Shown: positions 55,259-63,798, numbered from the stretch's first letter. The stretch is 64,000 nt of DNA from an uncultured Gammaproteobacteria bacterium (GCA_947259075.1 CAMYKQ010000059.1:43519-107518); one strand, 5' to 3'. Notes: generated by a model not told the origin, from the sequence alone. Numbers and translations: made by a program.

Positions 55259-55735
55259 TCATTCGCGCGGCCAATCCTTATAGGGATGTTTGACCAAACA
55301 GACATTGTAATAACGCGGATCGTGGGACACCTCTTCACCGGCCCAGGCCGGTGTCGCGAAGGTCTCATCCTCAGCTTCCAGCTCGATCTCCGCCACGATC
55401 AAACCGGCGTTGTCGCCCTCGAAGACATCGACTTCCCAGGTATGGCCAGCGTGCACCACTTCGTAGCGGGTCTTCTCGATCAAGGGTCCGGCGCACAACT
55501 GATCGAGCATTTCCTCGGCCTCGTTTACGGGAATGGGGTAATCGTATTCGCGCCGGCTCACGCCCAAGGTCGCGCTCTTGATATTGAGAAAGGCCTCCCC
55601 ACCCTGCACCCTCACCCGCACGGACGACCGCCCGCCGCCGCTCAGATAGCCCTGGCGCATGCGCACGCCGGGCGCCGCCTGCGCACGCCATGCCTCACCG
55701 CGCACTAAAAATTTCCGTTCAATCTCCGTCGCCAT
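55259..55735 (-). CDS. CYTH-domain protein (class IV adenylate cyclase / inorganic triphosphatase-like)
   Basis: 158 residues from ATG 55735. The EIERKFLV signature (E-x-E-x-K) is at residues 4-11. Further charged tunnel motifs are SVRVRVQGGEAFLNIK, EKTRYEV, WEVDVFEGDNAGLIVAEIEL and the C-terminal YYNVCLVKHPYKDW. CYTH enzymes hydrolyse inorganic triphosphate (NE0496/YgiF-like) or, less often, make cAMP. The short length and 'KxPYKDWP' ending resemble the triphosphatase branch. It starts a six-gene minus-strand run; the link to murein uptake is positional only. Confidence 0.9.
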   Translation of the reverse strand: MATEIERKFLVRGEAWRAQAAPGVRMRQGYLSGGGRSSVRVRVQGGEAFLNIKSATLGVSRREYDYPIPVNEAEEMLDQLCAGPLIEKTRYEVVHAGHTWEVDVFEGDNAGLIVAEIELEAEDETFATPAWAGEEVSHDPRYYNVCLVKHPYKDWPRE

Positions 55736-55821
55736 TACCATCCTCGCAAACGCCGCGCATCACGGACACAATGGCGCCCATTGTACACCAGCGCTGGCGC
55801 GGACTCGCCGCACGACCACGC

Positions 55822-55850
55822 AAAAAAATGCCGCACCCGGGGGTGCGGCA
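55822..55850 (-). terminator. Rho-independent terminator of the 322-residue protein gene
   Basis: On the minus strand, a 9-bp stem GCCGCACCC/GGGTGCGGC (plus-strand 30-38 and 41-49 of the 55800s) is followed by ATTTTTTTG. It sits 20 bp past the stop at 55871 and separates that gene from the CYTH operon. Confidence 0.85.
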
Positions 55851-55870
55851 CGCCGTCAACGCGCGTGCGC

Positions 55871-56839
55871 TCAAGGCGCGAGAGCGACGACCGGGCAATT
55901 GACCGTGGCCACCGCCGGCGCGAGTATCGCGGCCTTGAGCACCGTATCGAGATCACGCACCCCGGGCCAATCGCGGTTGTCATACACATTCACCAGCCAA
56001 AGCGGCGAATAAGCCGCATCACCGGGCAAGGTCGATGGCACGTTATGCGTCTGCTTGGAATTGGCCTCGGTGCGGAAACCGGAGGCGGGACCGCCGTTCG
56101 GCATATCGGGATTGATATTGAAGGTCACATAGATCGGCGACACCGGCACGATATCCGCTCCCGCCGCGGACAACGCGGCCTCGTCGAAATTAAAATACTT
56201 CACCACTTGCCCCCGGTACCAGCCGCGCTGCAAACCCGCGCTCTCGCCTTTTAAGCGTTTGCGCGCCACCGACTTGTCGGGCACGACGGGCATATTGCGC
56301 AAGCCGTCGGTCTTTTCCATACGATAACCCGCCTTGCGGATCTCAGCCGCGTCGCTGATCGTGTTCGCCTTATAGGCGCGCGGCACGGTCACCTTCCACA
56401 CTTGACGGAAATCGTTGTATCCCATCTCGCCCGGCAGATTATCGATGATGTCCAGTTGCCCGGACACCGGCTGGGTTTCCCCCTCGCGGTACAGCACATA
56501 CAGCGGCGCGGGCGTAGTACTCTGCACATCGAAATTGTAATAACTCACCGACTTGCCATCGGGCGACAAACCCTGGGTGATGAAGGGACCTTGGTCGAAA
56601 TCCACCGGCATATTCGCACCGGGCAGGCCATTGGCGGCGGTGCGTTGTTGCAAATGCCCCGCCTTCTCGCTGAAACGGTCCACTGCCGCGACGGGCGCCT
56701 TGTCGGGGTTATTGAATGACAGCGCGGCGTGCGCGGCGCCGTTCGCCATGGTGAGCAGCAACAGCAGCATCGATCCCGTGCCACCGCGCCACCAAGCACC
56801 GCGCCGTAAATCCCTACCGAGCACATTATTCGTTTCCAT
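55871..56839 (-). CDS. Secreted hypothetical protein
   Basis: 322 residues with GGAGATTTATT before the ATG. The N-terminus has a basic region (RDLRRGAWWRGGTGS) and a hydrophobic signal (MLLLLLTMANGAAHAAL), giving export through the inner membrane. The mature part has LSPDGKSVSYYNFDVQST, PLYVLYREGETQPVSGQLDIIDNLPG, FRQVWKVTVPRAYKANTI and SPIYVTFNINPDMPNGGPASGF; no family is recognised with confidence. It has a Cys only near the end (VNCPVVAL). Monocistronic, ended by its own terminator. Divergent from the histidine kinase. Confidence 0.7.
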   Translation of the reverse strand: METNNVLGRDLRRGAWWRGGTGSMLLLLLTMANGAAHAALSFNNPDKAPVAAVDRFSEKAGHLQQRTAANGLPGANMPVDFDQGPFITQGLSPDGKSVSYYNFDVQSTTPAPLYVLYREGETQPVSGQLDIIDNLPGEMGYNDFRQVWKVTVPRAYKANTISDAAEIRKAGYRMEKTDGLRNMPVVPDKSVARKRLKGESAGLQRGWYRGQVVKYFNFDEAALSAAGADIVPVSPIYVTFNINPDMPNGGPASGFRTEANSKQTHNVPSTLPGDAAYSPLWLVNVYDNRDWPGVRDLDTVLKAAILAPAVATVNCPVVALAP

Positions 56840-57054
56840 AATAAATCTCCTTCGCTAAATTGAGTGATTGTTTGTCGCGGCGTGAAGCATTCACGCTCGA
56901 AGCACACTCTAGCGATGCCGCGGCGGCAAAATAATTCGTGCCGTTACGTAAGCCGGTTTCGGTAAACGCGTAAGCGCGCCACCTGAAAGTTATTGCGGTT
57001 TGTACGTATAGGCGGCAAGGTCCGGCGCTGATAAATTAAGCGCCACGATTCATC

Positions 57055-58659
57055 ATGAGCAAGACCATGATCACGGCCCATCCCAGCAACGCGCGCCCCG
57101 ACCCCGAACACTTGCTCTACCTCATCGCCGAGGCGACATCGGCGTGCACCGGCGCCGAATTTTTCCAGGCCCTGACGCACCAGCTCGCCATCGCCTTGAA
57201 TGTGCGTTGCTCGTTTATAACCGAATGCCTGCAACAACCTCCACGCGCCGTGCGCACCCTCGCCTATTGGGATCACAGCCGCTTCCTCGACAATGTGGAA
57301 TACGAGCTCGCCGGCACGCCGTGCGAAAGAGTCATAGGCACGGGCGGCACCCGCCTCATTCCACGGGGGCTCGGCGCTGTATATCCGTGCGAACAAGGCC
57401 TGGCCGAAAGTTACTTCGGCGTGCCGATCTTCGACGCCACCGGCGTCACGGTCATCGGCCACATGGCCTTTCTCGACGACCGGCCCATGACCGACGATCG
57501 CATCGCTCACGCCGTATTCAAAATCTTCGCGGCGCGTGCGGGAGCGGAATTGCAACGCCGCCGCGTCGAGGACGCCTTGCGCGCCAGCGAAGAGAAATAC
57601 CGTCTGCTGGTGGAACATCAAAGCGATATGGTGGTACAACTGGATGCGGCGGGCCGGCTGGTATTCGCCAGCCCTTCTTTTCACGACACCTTCGGCGTCA
57701 CCGCCATCGATGGCATGTTCATCGCTACCGTTCATGACGAAGACCGCGACGCCGGCTTGGCGGCATTACAGTCCCTGTTACGGCCGCCCCATGCCTGCGC
57801 CTTCGAGTGCCGCGCCCACACCCGCCGCGGCCGGGCGTGGCTGAGCTGGTCGCTCAACGCGGTGTGCGGCGCGGCGGGCACGATAACTGAAGTGGTCGGG
57901 GTGGGGCGCGATGTCACGCAGCGCCGCCGCGCGGAAGAACAGACGCGGCAAAACCTGCAGGAGCTGGCCCACGCCGCCCGTTTGAGCTCCTTGGGTGAAA
58001 TGGCCTCGGCGCTCGCCCATGAACTCAATCAACCGCTGACCGCCATTCTCACCTTTAGCCAAGCCTGCCAGCGGCAGCTTGGCAAGCACGCGGAAAACAG
58101 CGAATTCAAGCATGCGCTGGAACGTGTTGTCGCCAACGCGCAACGCGCGGGCGATATCATTAAGCATATGCGCGGTTTCGTGCGTAAGACGCCGGTACAG
58201 CGCAGCGTGGCGGATATTCATCACTTGGTCACGGCGGTGATGCAATTGGTCGAACCCGAACTCCGTGAACACGGCGTCAGCATACAATGCGCATTCAGCA
58301 GCTCGCTGCCGAGCGTCGTCGTCGATCCCATCCAGATTCAGCAGGTCATCGTCAACCTCATCCGCAACAGCGTGGAAGCCCTTGCCGGTAACGGCGCGGC
58401 GCGGCGCGTCATCCACATCGAGACCGGGACTGACGGCGCTGAGGCAGTGGCGCTCACCGTGCGTGACACCGGGCCGGGTCTGGCGCCGCAGATCGCGGCA
58501 CGGTTATTCGAACCCTTTGTCAGCAGCAAAGCGGAAGGCCTCGGCATCGGCCTCAGCATCTGCCGCTCGATTATCGAAAGTCACGGCGGCCGCCTTGACG
58601 CGCTCGCGCAAAACGACGGCGCCGCCTTTCGTTTGCGCTTGCCTTTAGGGAGGCTCTGA
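57055..58659 (+). CDS. GAF-PAS sensor histidine kinase (FixL/TodS-like)
   Basis: 534 residues, no membrane helix, hence cytosolic. GAF domain about residues 25-165 (FGVPIFDATGVTVIGHMAFLDD), PAS about 170-290 (YRLLVEHQSDMVVQLDAAGRLVFASPSF, VGVGRDVTQRR), HisKA at ~305-370 with SSLGEMASALAHELNQPLTAIL (phospho-His322), and HATPase with NLIRNSVEAL (N box), RDTGPGLAP (G1) and GLGIGLSICRSIIESHGG (G2). The HELNQPLTAI form is typical of FixL/DctB-type kinases paired with FixJ-like regulators, and one such regulator follows. The stop codon lies inside a repeat copy. Confidence 0.95.
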   Translation: MSKTMITAHPSNARPDPEHLLYLIAEATSACTGAEFFQALTHQLAIALNVRCSFITECLQQPPRAVRTLAYWDHSRFLDNVEYELAGTPCERVIGTGGTRLIPRGLGAVYPCEQGLAESYFGVPIFDATGVTVIGHMAFLDDRPMTDDRIAHAVFKIFAARAGAELQRRRVEDALRASEEKYRLLVEHQSDMVVQLDAAGRLVFASPSFHDTFGVTAIDGMFIATVHDEDRDAGLAALQSLLRPPHACAFECRAHTRRGRAWLSWSLNAVCGAAGTITEVVGVGRDVTQRRRAEEQTRQNLQELAHAARLSSLGEMASALAHELNQPLTAILTFSQACQRQLGKHAENSEFKHALERVVANAQRAGDIIKHMRGFVRKTPVQRSVADIHHLVTAVMQLVEPELREHGVSIQCAFSSSLPSVVVDPIQIQQVIVNLIRNSVEALAGNGAARRVIHIETGTDGAEAVALTVRDTGPGLAPQIAARLFEPFVSSKAEGLGIGLSICRSIIESHGGRLDALAQNDGAAFRLRLPLGRL

Positions 58660-58770
58660 ATAATGCCATCCTGGCATTTTCAGGGCACGAAAAGCGAAAC
58701 GTGGGATTTTCGCTTTTCCTCATTTTCAATGGCGTTCCGCCATGGAAAATGGCGGCGCGTCCTTGCGCCG
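58656..58770 (+). repeat. Structured dispersed repeat, copy A
   Basis: A 115-bp unit beginning CTGAATAATGCCATCCTGG and ending CCTTGCGCCG. It matches the inverted copy at 63539-63654 across the whole length. It folds as two main hairpins: GAAAAGCGAAA/TTTCGCTTTTC, then CATTTTC...GAAAATG. In the second, the other copy has CATGTTCAATG/CATTGAACATG instead, so the stem is kept though the bases differ. The unit lies between kinase and regulator, ending 34 bp before the regulator start. Confidence 0.8.
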
Positions 58771-58804
58771 CACGGAACCTCTAATAAATCAGAGGTTCAT
58801 TAGC

Positions 58805-59440
58805 ATGAAAGCCGCAGCGGTGAAATACCGGCCCACGGTCTTCGTCGTCGATGATGAAACCGATATCCATGCCGCGCTTGCCATGCTGATAAAGTCCATC
58901 GGCCTTGAGGTCGAGGCCTATGCTTCGCCACACGCCTTTTTAGAGCGATACCGCAGCGAGCGGCCTGGCTGCCTCGTACTCGACGTGCGCATGCCGGGCA
59001 TGAGTGGCCCCGAATTGCAGGAACGGCTCAGCGCCCTGGAAGACAGCCCGCCCATCATCATGATCTCCGGTCACGGCGAAATCCCCATGGCGGTAAAAGC
59101 GCTGCAGGACGGCGCCCTCGATTTTTTACAAAAGCCCTTCAGCGATCAGGTGCTGCTCGATCGTATCCAACAGGCGATCGTGCTCGATGCGGCGCGGCGG
59201 CGCGACAATGAAGAACGGCGTGAACTGCGGCGCCGCTACCATACGCTGACGCCGCGCGAACGCGAGGTAGTGCAAGGCGTGGTCGCAGGCCTAATCAATA
59301 AAGTCATCGCCACGCAATTAAACGTAAGCACCCGGACGGTGGAAATCCACCGTGCCCATGCAATGGAAAAAATGCAAGCCCCCTCCCTCTCCAGCCTAGT
59401 GCGCATGTTGGCGGTGTTAAATCCACCTAACGCGCGCTAG
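58805..59440 (+). CDS. FixJ-family response regulator
   Basis: 211 residues from ATG 58805. Receiver domain: VFVVDDETDI, phospho-acceptor Asp60 in CLVLDVRMPGMSG, switch residues in MISGHGE, and Lys in DFLQKPFSD. The LuxR-type helix-turn-helix, about residues 148-200, has LTPREREVVQGVVAGLINKVIATQLNV and TRTVEIHRAHAMEKM. It is the likely partner of the upstream kinase. The 145-bp gap between them is occupied by repeat copy A and a small CCTCT...AGAGG hairpin (near 58780-58800) just before the start. Confidence 0.95.
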   Translation: MKAAAVKYRPTVFVVDDETDIHAALAMLIKSIGLEVEAYASPHAFLERYRSERPGCLVLDVRMPGMSGPELQERLSALEDSPPIIMISGHGEIPMAVKALQDGALDFLQKPFSDQVLLDRIQQAIVLDAARRRDNEERRELRRRYHTLTPREREVVQGVVAGLINKVIATQLNVSTRTVEIHRAHAMEKMQAPSLSSLVRMLAVLNPPNAR

Positions 59441-59502
59441 ACTGCAGATAGCGGCGGCGTCACCATGACGCCGTTGGATCAAGCCGACGGAGGAGGATGC
59501 TC

Positions 59503-60504
59503 ATGAAAGCCATAGTCATGACCGCGCCCGGCGCGGTGGACGTGCTCAAATTACGCGAACTGCCGCCGCCGGTCATAAGCGGCGGACACGATCTATTGGT
59601 GCGGCTCAAGGCCGCCGGCGTCAACCCGCTGGACACCAAGCTGCGCGCGCGCGGCACCTATTTTCCCGAACGCATGCCCGCCATTCTCGGCTGCGACGGC
59701 GCCGGCGTGGTCGAAGCCGTCGGCCCCGAGGTGCAGCGTTTCAAACCCGGTGACGCCGTGTATTTCTGCAACGGCGGCATTGGCGCGCACCCGGGCACCT
59801 ACGCTGACTACGTCACCATCGACGAACGTCTCGCCGCTCCTAAACCCCGCCTGCTCAGTTTCGCCGAAGCCGCGGCGGCGCCGCTGGTGCTCATCACCGC
59901 CTGGGAAGCCTTGCATGACCGCGCCCGGCTCAAAGAAGATCACAGCGTTTTAATTCACGCCGGCGCAGGTGGCGTGGGCCATGTGGCGATCCAATTGGCG
60001 CGGCTGCAAGGCGCCCATATCTGCACCACCGTCTCTGACGCGGCCAAAGAAGACTTCGTGCGCGAACTCGGCGCCGACTTGGTCATCAACTACCGAAAAA
60101 CGGACTTCGTCACCGCGGCGAAAGAATGGAGCGGCGGCCACGGCGTGGACATCGCCTTGGACACCGTGGGCGGCGCCACATTCACCAACAGCGTGAACGC
60201 TGTGCGCTATTACGGTGATATCGTCACCCTGCTGCAACCCGGCGCCGACATGAATTGGAAAGAGGCGCGCCTGCGCAATCTGCGCATCAGCTTCGAACTG
60301 ATGCTCACCCCCATGGTCTATGGTCTTATGAACGCGCAACAGCATCACGCCGAAATCTTGCGGCGCTGCGCCGCGCTATTCGATGCGGGCAAACTGCGTA
60401 TTCATTTGAGTCATACCCTGCCCTTGGAGCAAGCGGCGGAGGCACATCAACTCATCGAGAGCGGCGGCATGACCGGCAAGATCGCCCTCAGCATCGCCGA
60501 TTAA
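59503..60504 (+). CDS. MDR-superfamily NADPH quinone reductase-like oxidoreductase
   Basis: 333 residues from ATG 59503, which has GGAGGAGG at good spacing; an ATG 6 bases earlier is too close to that site. The start MKAIVMTAPGAVDVLKL is followed by LKAAGVNPLDTKLRARG, PAILGCDGAGVVEAVG, and the nucleotide-binding GAGGVGHVAIQLARLQGA. No structural zinc cysteines are present, so it belongs with the zinc-free quinone oxidoreductase branch. Substrate not predictable. The gene follows the response regulator by 62 bp and could be its target, but nothing in the sequence proves it. Confidence 0.9.
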   Translation: MKAIVMTAPGAVDVLKLRELPPPVISGGHDLLVRLKAAGVNPLDTKLRARGTYFPERMPAILGCDGAGVVEAVGPEVQRFKPGDAVYFCNGGIGAHPGTYADYVTIDERLAAPKPRLLSFAEAAAAPLVLITAWEALHDRARLKEDHSVLIHAGAGGVGHVAIQLARLQGAHICTTVSDAAKEDFVRELGADLVINYRKTDFVTAAKEWSGGHGVDIALDTVGGATFTNSVNAVRYYGDIVTLLQPGADMNWKEARLRNLRISFELMLTPMVYGLMNAQQHHAEILRRCAALFDAGKLRIHLSHTLPLEQAAEAHQLIESGGMTGKIALSIAD

Positions 60505-60521
60505 AGGCGAACAGGAATAGC

Positions 60522-60950
60522 ATGATCACCCAGCACGTGCGCTATGTTTTTGTTTATGGCTCCCTGCTCAGCGGCAGCGGCAACCGCCGTTTTGACGCCT
60601 GGCTGCGCGGCGCCACCTACCCCGTGTCAGAGGGATATATCCACGCGCGGCTCTACAACCTCGGCACCTATCCCGCCGCGGTGGTCAGCAGCGAACGGCA
60701 CGACAAAGTCTATGGCACGGTGCTGCGTTTACGCCGCCCCGATACGCTTACCCGCCTCGACCGCTATGAAGTCTACCGCCCCGACGCCCATCACCACAGT
60801 GATTTCATCCGCCGTCTCACTCAGATAACTCTGTTGCCGACACGGCAGCAATTCACGGCTTGGGTGTATCTCTACAACGCCACGGTCGGCGGCCGGCCAC
60901 GTATCCGCCATGGGAACTATTTGACCTTTCTTGCGACTCAACGGCGTTGA
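60522..60950 (+). CDS. Gamma-glutamylcyclotransferase-like (AIG2/GGCT) protein
   Basis: 142 residues from ATG 60522. The family signature VFVYGSLLSG, then GYIHARLYNLGTYPAAV, VYGTVLRLRRPDTLTRLDRYE and AWVYLYN are present. Glu of LDRYE lies where the catalytic acid is found. GGCT-fold proteins cyclise gamma-glutamyl peptides to 5-oxoproline, although many bacterial members have unknown substrates. It starts 18 bp after the oxidoreductase stop and is likely co-transcribed. Confidence 0.85.
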   Translation: MITQHVRYVFVYGSLLSGSGNRRFDAWLRGATYPVSEGYIHARLYNLGTYPAAVVSSERHDKVYGTVLRLRRPDTLTRLDRYEVYRPDAHHHSDFIRRLTQITLLPTRQQFTAWVYLYNATVGGRPRIRHGNYLTFLATQRR

Positions 60951-61047
60951 GAACGTCGCGTAGAAACGGGCTGCTTCAGTCAAGCGTCCCCGTGGCTGGC
61001 GGAAAAGAATGAAAGGCCCTTCTCTCCCCTCCTCGGAAAGGAGGGGG

Positions 61048-61220
61048 TAACCGCATCTTCCCCCTCTTCTCCGAGGAGGGGATGCCGGTCACCTACAGGC
61101 CGGACTCGCGTCACGATAACCGCATTTCTCCCCTCCTCTCCGAGGAGGGGGATGCCGGTCACCTACAGGCCGGACTCGCGTCACGATAACCGCATTTCTC
61201 CCCTCCTCTCCGAGGAGGGG
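61048..61220. repeat. 70-bp direct tandem repeat (two full units plus a partial)
   Basis: The unit GATGCCGGTCACCTACAGGC... begins at 61081 and again at 61151, identical over almost all 70 bases. A third, partial unit (TAACCGCAT..CTCCGAGGAGGGG) precedes it at 61048-61080. Each unit ends in a CTCCCCTCCT/AGGAGGGG palindrome. The near-identity shows recent duplication or repeat slippage. Confidence 0.85.
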
Positions 61221-61242
61221 TGCCCCGCAGGGGCGGGGTGGT
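61198..61242 (+). repeat. REP-like palindromic unit
   Basis: CTCCCCTCCT-CTCCG-AGGAGGGG followed by a smaller TGCCCCGCAGGGGCG hairpin and GGGGTGGT. The same head-hairpin, tail-hairpin, GGGGTGGT pattern is found at 63909-63957 and, inverted, at 63731-63776. It is therefore a dispersed intergenic repeat family. Confidence 0.75.
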
Positions 61243-61325
61243 GCGGACGCTGGCAGTGGCGATCAAGCTCACTGTCACCAGGCAAAACATACAACGCGCC
61301 CGTGTTAACGAAACCAAAAACCGCG

Positions 61326-62654
61326 TCATTTTTTCTCGAACAGCGCGATACACTCGACATGCGTCGTGTGGGGGAACATGTCCATCACCCCCGCTTTGCG
61401 CAAACGATAGCCATGCTGCCGCACCAGCTCCGCCGCATCGCGGGCGAAGGTGGCGGGATTGCAACTCACGTAGACGATGCGGCGCGCGCCCAGACCAGCG
61501 ACACGCCGCACCACTTCGAGCGCGCCGGTGCGCGGCGGATCAAGCAGGATTTTATCGAAGCCCGGCACCGCCCAGGGCCACATCGAGGTTTCGTCACTGA
61601 GATCGGCGGCGTGAAATTCGGCGTTGACGATGCCGTTGCGGTTCGCATTGCCGCGCGCGCGCGCCACCAGTTGCGCGTCGCCTTCCACGCCCACCACCGC
61701 GGCGGCGCGCCGGGCGATGGGCAAGGTGAAATTGCCGATACCACAAAACAGATCGAGCACGCGTTCATCGCCGCGCAAATCGAGTAACTCCAGCGCGCGG
61801 CGCGCCATCGCGGCATTGATGTCGCCGTTGACTTGAGTGAAGTCGGTGGGCAGAAATTCCAGCTCCACGTCGAACTCGCTCAGGCGATAAGTCAAGCGCG
61901 GGTCACTGGGCCACAAGGGCGCGACGCTGTCCGGCCCGGCCGCTTGCAGATAAATATAAAACCCGTGAGTTTCACCGAAGGCGCGCAGCGCGGCGAGGTC
62001 GTGTTCACTCAAGGGATCGAGATGACGGAATACCAAGCCAATCTTCTCGTCGCCCGCCGCCACTTCCACTTGCGGTATGCGCTGGTAGGCATCGAGGCCC
62101 CGTAATAACTCGCGCAAGGCCAGCAGCTGATGCCCGACCTTGGGATGCAAGACCTCGCACTGACTCAAGTCGGCGAGATAAGCGCTGCGTTTTTCACGGA
62201 AGCCCACGAACATCGCCTGCTTCTTTTCGACGTACTTCGCGCCCAGCCGCGCGCGGCGGCGATAACCCCAGTGCGGCCCGGTGAGCGGCGGCATGACTTC
62301 CTCGGGCGTGACATCACCGAGATGACGCAGACCGTCGAGCAAGACCCGTTCCTTCATTTGTATCTGCGATTCGGCGCGCAGGTGTTGCAGACTGCAACCG
62401 CCGCAGAGACTGGAGTGCGCGCAGCGCGGCGTGACGCGCTCGGGCGAAGGGTCGATGACCTCGGTCATCACCGCTTCGTCGTAACGCTTGTGCTGTTTCA
62501 CGTAAATGAACATCACCTCCTCGCCTGGCAAGGCGCCCTCGACGAAGACAGCCTTGCCATCAAGGTGGGCGACGCCACGGCCATCGTGGGTGAGTGAATC
62601 GATGCGGGCACGAACGGCTTCAGCGGGCACGGGTTTACGGTTACGACGCGACAT
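61326..62654 (-). CDS. rlmD: 23S rRNA (uracil-1939-C5)-methyltransferase
   Basis: 442 residues from ATG 62654 (MSRRNRKPVPAEAV). The TRAM domain is at the N-terminus (ARIDSLTHDGRGVAHLDG). Four cysteines for a 4Fe-4S cluster come from CAHSSLCGGCSLQH and a later SQCEVLHP. The SAM-binding Rossmann domain has LDLFCGIGNFTLPIA, LDPPRTGALEVV and the catalytic YVSCNPATFARDA. This matches RlmD, which methylates U1939 of 23S rRNA. RlmC is shorter, so length favours RlmD. Confidence 0.93.
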   Translation of the reverse strand: MSRRNRKPVPAEAVRARIDSLTHDGRGVAHLDGKAVFVEGALPGEEVMFIYVKQHKRYDEAVMTEVIDPSPERVTPRCAHSSLCGGCSLQHLRAESQIQMKERVLLDGLRHLGDVTPEEVMPPLTGPHWGYRRRARLGAKYVEKKQAMFVGFREKRSAYLADLSQCEVLHPKVGHQLLALRELLRGLDAYQRIPQVEVAAGDEKIGLVFRHLDPLSEHDLAALRAFGETHGFYIYLQAAGPDSVAPLWPSDPRLTYRLSEFDVELEFLPTDFTQVNGDINAAMARRALELLDLRGDERVLDLFCGIGNFTLPIARRAAAVVGVEGDAQLVARARGNANRNGIVNAEFHAADLSDETSMWPWAVPGFDKILLDPPRTGALEVVRRVAGLGARRIVYVSCNPATFARDAAELVRQHGYRLRKAGVMDMFPHTTHVECIALFEKK

Positions 62655-62697
62655 AGGGCTTACCAAAAAAGGAAAAGAACAAAGAGATAATCGACAA

Positions 62698-63495
62698 TTA
62701 AGGCATGGACGGCGAGAGCGGCGCCTCGGGCCAAGCGGCGAGAAACTCCCGCAAGTGCGCCCGCCCGTCGCTGGCTAAATGGCCGCGCACCAGCGCGCAC
62801 TCGCGCTGATAGGTCTCGCGGCTGAGATGGCCGCGCATCAGTTCGAAACGCAGATACACCAGATAGGTGTTGAGCACATCGGTCTCGCAGTAATCGCGAA
62901 TGCCGGCGATGTCACCAGCGAGATAACTGTCCCACACCTTGGCGCCGCTCATGCCCATCTTGCCGGGGAAGCCCAGCAGGGTGGCGATTTGATCCAGCGG
63001 CGCATTGGCGCGCGCCTGATAGCCGGCCAGCACGTCCATCAAATCGATATGGCGCCAGTGAAAGCGGCCGAGATAATTACTCCATTTGAATTCGCGGTCG
63101 CTGTCGCCCACGTCCCAATAACGCGGCGCCGAAACGCCATGGCGCAGGGCGCGGTAATGCAGCACCGGCAGGTCGAAACCGCTGCCATTCCACGACACCA
63201 GCGTCGGCACGTATTTGTCCAAGCCATCGAAGAAGCGTTGAATGATCTCCTGCTCCGGCGCATCGATCTCGCCCAAGGACCACACCTTGAACCCCTCACC
63301 GCTGCGCAACACCGCCGAGATCGCCGCCACCTTGTGCAGGTGCAGCCGCAGGAAATCAGAATCGCCGGTCTCCTGCCGCCGCATATGATGCATCACATCC
63401 GCGACCTCTTTGTCCGATAGACCGTCGAGATCATAAAGACGGCGGCCGCCCTCCACGTCGGGGATGGTTTCGATGTCGAAGACTAATACGTTCAT
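62698..63495 (-). CDS. Predicted 3'-5' exonuclease, PolB-like (DEDD)
   Basis: 265 residues from ATG 63495 (GGAG 6 nt before it). Exonuclease motifs: I FDIETIP, II SWNGSGFDLPVLHYRAL, III YCETDVLNTYLVY, which give the DEDDy acids. The rest follows the 'PolB-like exonuclease 2' family found as a stand-alone protein in proteobacteria. It probably degrades DNA from 3' ends, but the cellular role is unclear. It lies upstream of rlmD on the same strand by 43 bp. A structured repeat occupies its 5' region. Confidence 0.88.
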   Translation of the reverse strand: MNVLVFDIETIPDVEGGRRLYDLDGLSDKEVADVMHHMRRQETGDSDFLRLHLHKVAAISAVLRSGEGFKVWSLGEIDAPEQEIIQRFFDGLDKYVPTLVSWNGSGFDLPVLHYRALRHGVSAPRYWDVGDSDREFKWSNYLGRFHWRHIDLMDVLAGYQARANAPLDQIATLLGFPGKMGMSGAKVWDSYLAGDIAGIRDYCETDVLNTYLVYLRFELMRGHLSRETYQRECALVRGHLASDGRAHLREFLAAWPEAPLSPSMP

Positions 63496-63538
63496 GTTGT
63501 ACTCCATGCCTCAAGACACTGCGTTATTCAAACCGGCC

Positions 63539-63654
63539 CGGCGCAAGGAGACGCCGCCATGTTCAATGACCGAAACTCATTGAACATGAAGAAAAGCGAG
63601 AACCGCGTTTTTCACTTTTCATGCCCTGAAAATACCAGGATGGAATTATTCAGC
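63539..63654 (-). repeat. Structured dispersed repeat, copy B (inverted relative to copy A)
   Basis: On the minus strand it reads CTGAATAATTCCATCCTGG, then GGCATGAAAAGTGAAAA, CATGTTCAATG-loop-CATTGAACATG and GGCGGCGTCTCCTTGCGCC. It aligns along its whole length with copy A at 58656-58770. The terminal hairpin here is a perfect 11-bp palindrome. It ends 43 bp before the exonuclease start, in the same orientation as copy A to its own downstream gene. Confidence 0.8.
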
Positions 63655-63730
63655 GCTCACCTAAGCGCGATGCCTACGGGAAAGATATTCATACTCTTTC
63701 GCCAAGTATTATTCCGAGCGGGAAGGCGCA

Positions 63731-63776
63731 ACCACCCCGTCCGCTACGCGTCCACCCCTCCTTAAAAAGGAGGGGA
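63731..63776 (-). repeat. REP-like palindromic unit (inverted copy)
   Basis: On the minus strand CTCCCCTCCT-TTTTA-AGGAGGGGTG is followed by a GGACGCGTAGCGGACG segment and GGGGTGGT. It is an inverted relative of the units at 61198 and 63909. Confidence 0.75.
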
Positions 63777-63798
63777 GATAATATTTTTACCTTGCACC

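Larger units (their letters stand above)
60951..61325. other. Intergenic region filled with palindromic and tandem repeats
   Basis: About 375 bases between convergent genes. It contains a hairpin at 61022-61046, the 70-bp tandem repeat at 61048-61220 and a REP-like unit at 61198-61242. No gene is present. The hairpins could end transcription from both sides, but none has a clear T-run. Confidence 0.6.

Noticed and set aside
56944..57735. 263-codon minus-strand open frame opposite the histidine kinase
   Set aside because: The plus strand codes intact GAF, PAS, HisKA and HATPase motifs; the minus frame has no family features.
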